A stretch of DNA of 39,183 nt from Shewanella sp. SG41-4 (lineage in GTDB: Bacteria > Pseudomonadota > Gammaproteobacteria > Enterobacterales > Shewanellaceae), in contig NZ_JACJFI010000010.1 in NCBI RefSeq assembly GCF_014164505.1, positions 1 to 39,183 of the forward strand, in the 5' to 3' direction. Below, one piece after another: positions 8,834-16,451 of this stretch (positions are counted from its first letter, which is position 1; each line of letters opens with the position of its first letter). The notes beneath the pieces are model-generated. The model did no database searches and was not told where the DNA came from. It saw only the letters and a list, made by a program, of their open reading frames with translations. The position numbers and the translations under genes were made by a program.

Positions 8834-9271
8834 ATGAGTATTTGGTTTAACACTGTCACTTTAGAAGATTGTGCGCGCTTAGATGCTGGGATGCACGGAA
8901 AGGGCACCTTAATGCAAACATTGGGCATTAAAATTACTGAAATCGGCGACGATTATATGGTTGCCACTATGCCAGCCAATCCAGCAATACATAATCCATT
9001 AGGGATTGTTCATGGTGGCGCAAATGTCGCCCTAGCGGAAACCGTTGCCAGTTATGCCGCCAATTTTGTGGTCGACTTTACTCGATACTATTGTGTCGGC
9101 CAAGAAATCAATGCCAATCATTTAAAAGCATCACGTAATGGTGAGTTAACGGCAACCGCTAAACCTGTGCATTTAGGTAAACGCAGTTCTGTTTGGGAAG
9201 TGCTTATTCGTAACAGTGCCGGTGAACTTTGTTGTATTTCACGAATGACTGCAGCAGTTGTAGAGCGATAA
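8834..9271 (+). CDS. Hotdog-fold acyl-CoA thioesterase (YdiI/MenI-like)
   Basis: A 145-residue PaaI-type hotdog protein. The motif HNPLGIVHGGANVALAE (53-69) carries His60 and Glu69, the latter matching the catalytic Glu of YdiI. EINANHLKA and KPVHLGKRSSVWEV also follow YdiI closely. YdiI/MenI hydrolyses 1,4-dihydroxy-2-naphthoyl-CoA in menaquinone synthesis. Shewanella uses menaquinone for anaerobic respiration, so that role is plausible, but YdiI relatives are promiscuous (EntH is one), so the exact substrate is unproven. The ribosome-binding site before ATG 8834 is weak. The gene stands alone between a terminator and a 226-bp gap. Confidence 0.85.
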   Translation: MSIWFNTVTLEDCARLDAGMHGKGTLMQTLGIKITEIGDDYMVATMPANPAIHNPLGIVHGGANVALAETVASYAANFVVDFTRYYCVGQEINANHLKASRNGELTATAKPVHLGKRSSVWEVLIRNSAGELCCISRMTAAVVER

Positions 9272-9497
9272 GCTATTATAGATACTAGAAATAGAGATGC
9301 TTTATAATCAGCGATCGATCAACGTTTTAAGCTTATTGATTCTGTACTATACATATAAGGCAGCTTGCTTATTTAGTCTATTCGAATGTATCAATAGATA
9401 CGTTAAACAATAACGTTATTTCACTTACCGACTCACGTTAGCTTAACGTAGTTTTTCGCTTGCATTGGGTGTAGGCATATTAATATAAGGAAAATCC

Positions 9498-9740
9498 ATG
9501 GACAGTATCAACATCTGGGAATGGGTAGGGTATTTAGCCTCTGTCGTTGTGGCTATTTCGCTGATGATGTCAGACATTAAAAAACTACGTTGGTGGAACT
9601 TAATTGGAGCGGCGTTATTCGTGGCATATGGTCTCGCTATTGATGCGATTCCTGTGGCACTGGTTAACTTTTTTATTGTATTAATTGATCTCTATTACTT
9701 AGTGAAGTTATACCGTGAGTCCAGTCCACCAACCGAATAA
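9498..9740 (+). CDS. Small YgjV-like integral membrane protein
   Basis: An 80-residue protein with about three membrane helices: residues 8-25, 30-48 and 52-69. The pattern NLIGAALFVAYGL...VALVNFFIVLIDLYYL resembles one half of YgjV-type inner-membrane proteins, and loosely the PQ-loop or SemiSWEET fold in size and topology. Relatives have sometimes been mislabelled 'uroporphyrinogen decarboxylase'; nothing here supports that. AAGGAAAA lies just before ATG 9498, and a clear terminator follows, so it is monocistronic. Function unknown. Confidence 0.75.
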   Translation: MDSINIWEWVGYLASVVVAISLMMSDIKKLRWWNLIGAALFVAYGLAIDAIPVALVNFFIVLIDLYYLVKLYRESSPPTE

Positions 9741-9757
9741 TCATCTTGTTTATCGAT

Positions 9758-9785
9758 AAAGCCAAACAAGTGTTTGGCTTTTTTA
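9758..9785 (+). terminator. Terminator of the YgjV-like gene
   Basis: A strong stem AAAGCCAAAC / GTTTGGCTTT with a 4-nt loop, followed by T residues. Confidence 0.88.
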
Positions 9786-9834
9786 TTGCCTGGATTTTGG
9801 TTTTAATCTATTTTTTCTATCTTTAATAAATTCC

Positions 9835-9878
9835 TTAATCGTTTTTGGTGTTTAAGGTCATCTATATTAATCGTTTTT
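9835..9878. repeat. 12-bp direct repeat upstream of the catalase
   Basis: TTAATCGTTTTT occurs exactly at 9835-9846 and 9867-9878, 32 bp apart (about three helical turns), just before a possible -10 (TATTAT, 9898-9903). It could be a regulator-binding pair. It does not match an OxyR site that I can recognise. Confidence 0.4.
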
Positions 9879-9941
9879 AATAATTATATTGTGCTCCTAT
9901 TATGTGTCCATCGAGTGATGAATTGAGTGAGGAAAATCATC

Positions 9942-9992
9942 ATGGCAACAGTTTACGACTTAATTGAGCAGTGGTTAGAAGACCGCGCATAG
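9942..9992 (+). CDS. 16-codon small ORF / leader peptide before the catalase
   Basis: ATG 9942 encodes MATVYDLIEQWLEDRA and stops at TAG 9990-9992. GAGG lies 9 nt before the ATG. The stop codon runs straight into the catalase ribosome-binding site (TAGGAG), and the catalase ATG is only 9 nt after the stop. Hydrophobic residues at 4, 7/8 and 11/12 would make an amphipathic helix. The arrangement suggests either a translated leader coupled to catalase synthesis or a small stress protein. It is not like any peptide I recognise, and expression is inferred only from the ribosome site and spacing. Confidence 0.55.
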   Translation: MATVYDLIEQWLEDRA

Positions 9993-10001
9993 GAGCAACA
10001 A

Positions 10002-11462
10002 ATGAATCAAGGTAATTATTTAACCAGCCAAAATGGCGCCCCAGTAGCAGACGATCAAAACTCAATCTCGGCTGGTGAACGTGGTCCTCTGCTTTTACAA
10101 GATTGGCATTTAATAGAAAAGCTGGCTCACTTTAATCGTGAACGCATTCCTGAGCGCGTGGTTCATGCTAAAGGAACTGGGGTCTACGGTACATTTACGT
10201 TAACCAAAGATTTAAGCGAATTTACCATAGCGGATCATTTTAATGGTGTGGGTAAGCAAACTGAAACCTTTGTTCGTTTCTCTACGGTAGGTGGTGAAAT
10301 GGGATCTGCTGACGCAGAGCGTGATCCACGTGGTTTTGGCTTACGTTTTTATACTGCTCGTGGTAACCACGATATTGTCGGTAATAATACGCCAACATTC
10401 TTTATTCGTGATGGCATTAAGTTTCCTGATTTTATTCACACTCAAAAACGTCATCCACAAACCAATTTAAAAGATCCACAAGCAATGTGGGACTTTTGGG
10501 CGCTCAATCCAGAATCGATGCACCAAGTGACCATATTAATGTCAGATCGTGGTATTCCGGCCAACTACAGGCAAATGCACGGTTACGGTTCGCATACGTT
10601 CTCGTTTTGGAATGCAAAAGGCGAACGTTTTTGGGTTAAGTTTCACTTTAAATCGCAACAAGGCGTAGTCAATTTAACGGGCGAACAAGCAGATATATTG
10701 AAAGGGATAGATCCTGATTCATCACAACGCGACATGGTAGCGGCGATTAATGATGCAAACTTCCCGCGCTGGACTGTGAATGTGCAAATTATGCCGGAAG
10801 CTGATGCCAATACTTACGCCATTAATCCGTTTGATTTGACTAAAGTATGGCCGCACAGTGATTATCCGTTGATTGAAGTGGGTGTGCTTGAGTTAAACCG
10901 ATTACCACAAAACTACTTTGCGGAAGTTGAACAAGTGGCATTAGCGCCAAGTAACTTAGTGCCAGGTGTGGGTGCATCGCCAGACAAAATGCTGCAAGCA
11001 CGCTTGTTTTCATATGCAGATGCGCAGCGTTATCGTATTGGGACTAACTATAACCAGTTGCCAGTGAACTGTCCGCACGCAGCTAAAGCCAACCATCATC
11101 AACGTGCTGGTGCTATGGCAGGCACACAGTGTCCTTATCAGGGTAGCCAAACTGGTGGTGATGCCAGTGTCAATTATGGTCCTAACAGTGTTGCACCACT
11201 CATAGAGAATGCTAGCTTTGAAGAGCCACCGTTACGTTTAGAAGGAGAGGCCGCACGCTTTAGTCGTTATAACCAAGATGACTTTACCCAAGCAGGTAAT
11301 CTTTATCGTATCTTCAGTGAAGCAGAGAAAAATCGTTTAGTGGAAACGATTGCTGGCACACTAAGTCAAACGACTTTAGATGTTCAACAAAAAATGGTCG
11401 ACCATTTTACTCAAGCGGATGTTGATTACGGTCAACGTGTTAAGCAGGCTTTGGCAAAGTAA
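10002..11462 (+). CDS. katA: Monofunctional haem catalase (clade 3, small subunit)
   Basis: A 486-residue catalase of the small-subunit type. The distal site has His55 in FNRERIPERVVHAKG, and Asn128/129 lies in GNNTPTFFIRD. The proximal haem ligand is Tyr338 in RLFSYADAQRYRIG. DRGIPANYRQMHGYGSHTF matches the family's central signature. It dismutates hydrogen peroxide to water and oxygen in the cytoplasm; no signal peptide is visible. AGGAG is 6 nt before the ATG and overlaps the stop of the 16-codon ORF. Shewanella genomes often name this gene katB; katA is used here for the general family. A perfect palindrome follows as terminator. Confidence 0.96.
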   Translation: MNQGNYLTSQNGAPVADDQNSISAGERGPLLLQDWHLIEKLAHFNRERIPERVVHAKGTGVYGTFTLTKDLSEFTIADHFNGVGKQTETFVRFSTVGGEMGSADAERDPRGFGLRFYTARGNHDIVGNNTPTFFIRDGIKFPDFIHTQKRHPQTNLKDPQAMWDFWALNPESMHQVTILMSDRGIPANYRQMHGYGSHTFSFWNAKGERFWVKFHFKSQQGVVNLTGEQADILKGIDPDSSQRDMVAAINDANFPRWTVNVQIMPEADANTYAINPFDLTKVWPHSDYPLIEVGVLELNRLPQNYFAEVEQVALAPSNLVPGVGASPDKMLQARLFSYADAQRYRIGTNYNQLPVNCPHAAKANHHQRAGAMAGTQCPYQGSQTGGDASVNYGPNSVAPLIENASFEEPPLRLEGEAARFSRYNQDDFTQAGNLYRIFSEAEKNRLVETIAGTLSQTTLDVQQKMVDHFTQADVDYGQRVKQALAK

Positions 11463-11522
11463 CCTGTATTTTGCCAAAGAATAAGCGACGATTAAGGCCT
11501 TAACGCTAACAGATTAGTTGTT

Positions 11523-11563
11523 TAGTAAAACAGGAAGATAATCATTATCTTCCTGTTTTACTA
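11523..11563. terminator. 41-bp perfect palindrome between convergent genes (bidirectional terminator)
   Basis: Twenty bases at 11523-11542 are exactly complementary to 11544-11563 around one central C. The gene on the left (katA) and the one on the right (CYTH-CHAD) converge on it. The outer A/T runs would serve as T tracts in both directions. Confidence 0.8.
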
Positions 11564-11614
11564 TTCATCACTAATATATGTGGGCGTGTAACCAATTATG
11601 GGGAATATGCACGC

Positions 11615-13102
11615 TTACCAGTAAATATTTACTTTTAAAGCACTTTTACGTGAGTGTTCCATAGCAAACAATAAACTGGTTTCTTTGTTATCTAACCAAG
11701 TCTCGATGTTAAGTTGATGCTGTTCACTTAAATGCCTTAATATTTTATAGGCAGATAACGTACTAATGCCTAAAGCTAAGTCTTGCCAAGGTGCCCGAAA
11801 AGCCTCGCGTTTTTTAGCGGGGTACATTTCTCCGTAAGCATACCCAACTAAGATACTTTCATCTAAAGCATCTGCAACGTGTTGGTAATCTACACTGTTC
11901 ATTTCAGCGGTTATGGGCATTGATTTTCCAATACGCTTCCATGAGGCTTGCTGTAGCTGGTTGGCAAATAACCCTAATTCTGGATAATGATTGCCTTGGT
12001 GTTTGCCGCTTTCAGCGATTAATAGCAAATCGACTAATGCCAATTGTAATTGACCATACTCAGGTTGTTGCCAAATGGAGGCCAATTGAGTTGAAATAGA
12101 CATTGAGCTGATATAGTTTTCTAGTTGCTGGCAAACAAGCGTTTTATTGTTGATGTTGGCAAGTGGTGTTGCATTGTCTTGTAATAATAAACAACAACTT
12201 TGCAGTGGGCTGACAAATGCAAGAGCATGTTCAAGATGATCAAATAATGGGCTGATGCTCTGATCTAATAAACCAAATTGATTTAATGTGAGCCTGAGTA
12301 AGCGCACGCAGTGGCGTAATTCGCCCCACAAGGCTGATTGTTGATGAACATCACTAGTCGTTGGCAGCGTTAATATATTTTCAACCAATTGCCAGCGCTC
12401 AAGGCCTGTTTCTAATAATGTGCTCAAGGCTTGCTGCATATTATTGTTTTTCGGCAATGAGACATAATCAATATGCTCTATGGTGAACGGTTTTGATTTC
12501 CCTGCAAGTTGATAGCCTCGATGAGCTTTACTGGCTTTTCCTAAGCGAAATGGAACTGATTTAGCCACTTCAATCGCCAATTTTATTAAGGCAGAAGTAT
12601 CACCAGCGAGTAATTCAAATTCGAGTTCGCATATAGGGTCAACTTTATCATTAGCAATAATTTCACCGACATCTAATGCAACCTCAACAAGACTATCGTT
12701 GAGGTATATATGCCAAGTTTGACGCTCAAAATTGGTTTCAAAAATACATATTAACGATGCCGACACCTTGTCGATATCATTTTCGGTTGGCCAAATTTCT
12801 TTGGGGAAACGTGACAAGATCGGTGTTTTTTGATCAATGCTGACATTATATTCAGGACGGGAATGGATCCCTCCGACGACCCTACCTGCTGTTTTTATGG
12901 TCTGTTCGAGTTGATTATCAAAACCCCTTACACGTAAGCCCATATCCCAATTACGCAGTTGTAAATCGTTGGTATCGAAATAGCCATTAGTGAGTTCTTT
13001 CTGCCCTTGAGGGGTCGAATTAGGGTAGTCATTCAATGTTTTTATTAATAAATCATGATGTTGTGATTGAATGAATAGTTTTAACTCTATTTCTGCGTCC
13101 AT
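11615..13102 (-). CDS. ygiF: CYTH-CHAD inorganic triphosphatase (YgiF-like)
   Basis: A 495-residue two-domain protein. The N-terminal CYTH domain (about 1-205) starts with the metal- and phosphate-binding ExExK motif (EIELK, 4-8), and GYFDT and the arginine- and lysine-rich strands follow. The C-terminal CHAD helical domain (about 220-490) binds polyphosphate in characterised relatives. E. coli YgiF (about 430 residues) hydrolyses inorganic tripolyphosphate; this copy is some 60 residues longer. It diverges from the phosphate-transport pair at 13339 across a 236-bp region holding a Pho-box-like sequence, which supports a role in phosphate or polyphosphate metabolism. Confidence 0.88.
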   Translation of the reverse strand: MDAEIELKLFIQSQHHDLLIKTLNDYPNSTPQGQKELTNGYFDTNDLQLRNWDMGLRVRGFDNQLEQTIKTAGRVVGGIHSRPEYNVSIDQKTPILSRFPKEIWPTENDIDKVSASLICIFETNFERQTWHIYLNDSLVEVALDVGEIIANDKVDPICELEFELLAGDTSALIKLAIEVAKSVPFRLGKASKAHRGYQLAGKSKPFTIEHIDYVSLPKNNNMQQALSTLLETGLERWQLVENILTLPTTSDVHQQSALWGELRHCVRLLRLTLNQFGLLDQSISPLFDHLEHALAFVSPLQSCCLLLQDNATPLANINNKTLVCQQLENYISSMSISTQLASIWQQPEYGQLQLALVDLLLIAESGKHQGNHYPELGLFANQLQQASWKRIGKSMPITAEMNSVDYQHVADALDESILVGYAYGEMYPAKKREAFRAPWQDLALGISTLSAYKILRHLSEQHQLNIETWLDNKETSLLFAMEHSRKSALKVNIYW

Positions 13103-13159
13103 TAACTTTATGTCTGCCTTGTCATCAAATATTCACTAATTCGTCACATTATCTTCATA

Positions 13160-13180
13160 ATGTCATATTTTTGTAATAAA
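13160..13180 (+). promoter_or_regulatory. Candidate PhoB box
   Basis: TGTCA at 13161 and TGTAA at 13172 are 11 bp apart with AT-rich spacers. The 21 bp match the E. coli Pho-box consensus at 16 positions by eye. A weak -10 (TAGCAT, 13193) follows. It lies between the divergent ygiF-like gene and the DUF47-pit operon. Confidence 0.35.
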
Positions 13181-13338
13181 AATCTCTTAGGATAGCATTG
13201 CTCGCATCATATATACTGGGCAACGATAACAGAGAAACTGTCGTACGAAATTAAAAAACACAGTTTCATTATGCGTAAGCTTGGGTTAACATGCGCCCGC
13301 TTTTTCCAAACTGGAATTTATTAAATAGGTAAACGGCA

Positions 13339-14019
13339 ATGCCAGTAAACTCTATTTTAGGTGTGTTTGCAAAATCACCTCTTAAGCCTTTAGAACTACA
13401 TATCGACAAAGTACATGAGTGTGCATCACTTCTTGTTCCTTTCTTTGACGCAACCAATTCAGGCGACTGGGATGAAGCGATAAAGATACGCAAGCAAATT
13501 AGTTTGCTTGAAAAAGAAGCTGACTCACTCAAACGTGAAATTCGCCTGACTCTTCCTGGTGGATTATTCATGCCTGTTGAGCGAACTGACTTGCTTGAGT
13601 TATTAACTCAACAGGACAAAATTGCTAACAAGGCAAAAGATATTTCTGGCCGTATTATTGGCCGTCAACTAGTCTTTCCTCAGCCTATGCATGATGCCTT
13701 TGGTGCTTATCTAAAACGTTGTTTAGATGCAGTATCACTAGCCAAGCGGGCTATTAACGAACTCGACGATTTACTCGAAACCGGTTTCCGTGGTCGTGAA
13801 GTTGAGTTAGTTGCTAAAATGATTACTGAATTAGATCTTATCGAAGAAGATTCTGATGATTTACAAATTCAAGTGCGTCGTCAGTTGTATGCATTAGAAT
13901 CTGAATTGAATCCGATTGATGTGATGTTCACCTACAAAATTATCGAATGGGTTGGGGGTTTGGCAGATATTGCTGAGCGTGTAGGTTCCCGCCTAGAGCT
14001 AATGCTAGCTCGTAACTAA
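13339..14019 (+). CDS. DUF47 / PhoU-like phosphate transport accessory protein
   Basis: A 226-residue all-helical protein of the TIGR00153/DUF47 family, related to PhoU. Acidic helices (for example DLIEEDSDDLQ) can bind metal as in PhoU. These proteins are nearly always encoded beside Pit transporters and are thought to modulate them, or phosphate signalling, from the cytoplasm. The pit gene starts 25 bp downstream behind AAGGAAAC, so the two form an operon. A TAGG-type ribosome site precedes ATG 13339. Biochemical function in this group is inferred from association. Confidence 0.92.
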   Translation: MPVNSILGVFAKSPLKPLELHIDKVHECASLLVPFFDATNSGDWDEAIKIRKQISLLEKEADSLKREIRLTLPGGLFMPVERTDLLELLTQQDKIANKAKDISGRIIGRQLVFPQPMHDAFGAYLKRCLDAVSLAKRAINELDDLLETGFRGREVELVAKMITELDLIEEDSDDLQIQVRRQLYALESELNPIDVMFTYKIIEWVGGLADIAERVGSRLELMLARN

Positions 14020-14044
14020 TCACAAAGGTTATCAAGGAAACAAC

Positions 14045-15313
14045 ATGGTTGATGTATTAGTCACCAACGGCCCTATTCTTATTATGATAGCGGCTGCATT
14101 TGGATTTTTGATGGCATGGGGTATTGGCGCAAACGACGTAGCCAATGCAATGGGAACCTCTGTAGGTTCTAATGCCATTACCATTAAACAAGCGATTATT
14201 ATTGCAATGATCTTTGAATTCGCCGGTGCTTTTTTAGCTGGTGGTGAAGTCACGAGTACCATTCGTAAAGGTATTATCGACGCGAGTTACTTTACTGATG
14301 TACCGGAATTGTTGGTATACGGCATGATTGCCTCATTACTTGCTGCGGGTATTTGGTTAGTTGTAGCATCAGCGTTAGGCTGGCCTGTTTCGACAACACA
14401 TTCAATTATTGGCGCTATTGTTGGCTTTGCCGCAGTGGGTGTCAGTGCTGATTCTGTTGAATGGGGTAAGGTTGGCGGTATTGTTGGCTCTTGGGTAGTG
14501 ACACCGGCTATTTCAGGTTTTATTGCTTATATCATTTTCCAAAGTGTGCAAAAGCTGATTTTTAATACCGATGATCCGTTAGCTAGTGCTAAGCGTTACG
14601 TGCCTTTCTACATGGCATTAGCTGGTTTTGTGATGTCACTTGTGACCATTACTAAAGGCTTATCACATGTAGGCATAAACTTTTCAACAGTTGAAGCATA
14701 TGTTTTAGCCATTGCTGTTGCGGCCGTAGTCGGTCTAGCAGGTAAAGTGGCTATTAGTCGTTTAAAAATGAGTGATAAAGCTGATCTAAAAACTCAATAT
14801 GGTAATGTTGAAAAAGTATTTGCCATATTAATGGTTGTGACAGCATGTTGTATGGCATTTGCCCATGGTTCAAACGACGTCGCTAATGCTATTGGTCCTT
14901 TAGCTGCTGTGGTTTCTGTAGTTGAAAGCGGCGGTATTATTGGTGCTAAAGCTGTTCTAGCATGGTGGATTTTACCACTTGGTGCAGTTGGTATTGTTAT
15001 GGGCTTGGCTATTTTTGGTCAGCGTGTGATGCAAACCATTGGTAAAAATATCACTCACTTAACCCCTAGTCGTGGTTTTGCTGCTGAATTAGCAGCCGCA
15101 TCGACAGTGGTTATTGCTTCTGGTACTGGTCTACCTATTTCGACAACGCAAACTTTAGTGGGTGCGGTGTTGGGTGTGGGAATGGCGCGTGGTATTGCAG
15201 CAATCAATATTGGCGTAGTACGTAATATTGTTGTGTCTTGGGTGATTACTCTACCAGCCGGTGCTGCACTGTCTATTTTGTTCTTCTTCATCATCAAGAA
15301 CATCTTTAGTTAA
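14045..15313 (+). CDS. pit: Pit-family inorganic phosphate transporter
   Basis: A 422-residue inner-membrane protein with the duplicated PiT signature: GIGANDVANAMG (about residue 20) and HGSNDVANAIGP (about residue 278). Each is followed later by a paired STT motif (GWPVSTTHS and GLPISTTQT). About ten membrane segments are present. Pit proteins import neutral metal-phosphate complexes with protons, with low affinity and high capacity. It is cotranscribed with the DUF47 protein and ends with a palindromic terminator. Confidence 0.95.
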   Translation: MVDVLVTNGPILIMIAAAFGFLMAWGIGANDVANAMGTSVGSNAITIKQAIIIAMIFEFAGAFLAGGEVTSTIRKGIIDASYFTDVPELLVYGMIASLLAAGIWLVVASALGWPVSTTHSIIGAIVGFAAVGVSADSVEWGKVGGIVGSWVVTPAISGFIAYIIFQSVQKLIFNTDDPLASAKRYVPFYMALAGFVMSLVTITKGLSHVGINFSTVEAYVLAIAVAAVVGLAGKVAISRLKMSDKADLKTQYGNVEKVFAILMVVTACCMAFAHGSNDVANAIGPLAAVVSVVESGGIIGAKAVLAWWILPLGAVGIVMGLAIFGQRVMQTIGKNITHLTPSRGFAAELAAASTVVIASGTGLPISTTQTLVGAVLGVGMARGIAAINIGVVRNIVVSWVITLPAGAALSILFFFIIKNIFS

Positions 15314-15366
15314 TTTGACTAAGATGCTATGAAGTATTAGCAGAAATGTGAACACTGAATGTATTT

Positions 15367-15394
15367 AAGAAGGAAGTCATATGACTTCCTTCTT
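15367..15394 (+). terminator. Palindromic terminator after pit
   Basis: A 28-bp perfect palindrome (14 bp each side, centre CATATG), purine-rich on the left and pyrimidine-rich on the right, 53 bp after the pit stop. The trailing T tract is short. Confidence 0.75.
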
Positions 15395-15453
15395 GCATTC
15401 AGGGCATTTAATAAATAGCATGACTATAAGTTTTCTGAGTTTGGATAAATACC

Positions 15454-16035
15454 GTGTTAAGAGTACTTTCAATCCTTATATTTTTACTTGCGCCAAGTGG
15501 CGCATTTGCAGCCCAAGCACCGACGCGTTTTATTTCTGATAATGTGTTTACCTATATTCACGGTGGACCGGGTAAAGAGTTTCGTATTATCGGTAGTATT
15601 GAAGCCGGTCAACCGATCACTTTGTTGGACAATACTGAAGGTGATTTTACTCAAATTATTGATCATAAAGGTCGTGAAGGTTGGGTGCTAACCAGTTTAG
15701 TTTCAGATCAGCCTAGTTTTCGTGAACGTTTTCCAGAGATGGAAGCGCAACTAAAACAAGCTAACGAGCAATTAAATAATATTACCCAAAATACTGACAA
15801 TACCGAAGAATCTTTAACGCTGTCTAAAGAAAAGGTCGCCGAGTTAAAAGCGGCATTGACTAAAGCAATTAAAGAGCGAGATGAAGCTAAGTCAAAGGTG
15901 CAGCAAGCTGCTAATAACCAACGCTATGAAATGTGGCAGCAAGGCGGGTTAATTGCTGGTATTGGTGCATTGATTGGTATTTTATTGGTGTACTTGCCTC
16001 GTCCGCAACGTCGTAAAAAGAGTCGCTGGATGTAA
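15454..16035 (+). CDS. ygiM: TIGR04211-type SH3 domain membrane protein (YgiM-like)
   Basis: A 193-residue protein starting at GTG 15454. It has a cleavable-type signal (about 1-19, ending AFA), a bacterial SH3 domain (about 24-88, with GGPGKEFRIIGSI and REGWVL), a coiled coil (about 95-150), one membrane helix (about 162-180) and a basic tail. This is the E. coli YgiM plan. The SH3 part would lie in the periplasm, anchored by the C-terminal helix, probably contacting peptidoglycan or envelope proteins; its role is not established. In E. coli ygiM lies beside ygiF, and here a CYTH-CHAD gene is 2.4 kb away, so the neighbourhood is partly conserved. Confidence 0.88.
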   Translation: MLRVLSILIFLLAPSGAFAAQAPTRFISDNVFTYIHGGPGKEFRIIGSIEAGQPITLLDNTEGDFTQIIDHKGREGWVLTSLVSDQPSFRERFPEMEAQLKQANEQLNNITQNTDNTEESLTLSKEKVAELKAALTKAIKERDEAKSKVQQAANNQRYEMWQQGGLIAGIGALIGILLVYLPRPQRRKKSRWM

Positions 16036-16100
16036 TATCTCAATGTAGATGAGATTTTTACGACGATATTGAAACGACTTATGTGACTAATTGATTGTAT

Positions 16101-16134
16101 AAAGGCCAACTATTCAAACGTTGGCCTTTTTTTT
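16101..16134 (+). terminator. Terminator of ygiM
   Basis: Stem AAAGGCCAAC / GTTGGCCTTT with a 9-nt loop, followed by eight T. Confidence 0.9.
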
Positions 16135-16267
16135 GGTTTTTTTATTGATGAGATATATTCATATTTCGCCTTGGTTTTGATTTTGTCATAATTGTTATTT
16201 AACATGGGGTTAACAGTTTTTTGTTTTGGCAATATAAATTCTTTAGCACATTATTTCGGTATGTTTC

Positions 16268-16371
16268 TGTGAACAAAATCAAACAATAATTAGCAAGTTT
16301 TCGACTTGAGTGTCCAAGTTCACATTTTGAATGTATAATCGCCGAAAAATCAGATCGTACATTGTATACAA
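16268..16371 (+). promoter_or_regulatory. Candidate putA promoter with CRP-like site and palindrome
   Basis: The gap before putA holds a CRP-like half-palindrome (TGTGA, six bases, TCAAA; 16268-16283), a consensus -10 TATAAT (16334-16339) with only a weak -35, and a 10-bp perfect palindrome TTGTATACAA (16362-16371) just downstream. The CRP-like centre would be near -70, a normal class I position. All are by-eye matches. Confidence 0.35.
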
Positions 16372-16451
16372 AATAAAATATTCGTGAATACAATGTCCAT
16401 TCAACAACGATAATAACCATCCTTAACCTGACCCAGATGGAAGCGAATACT

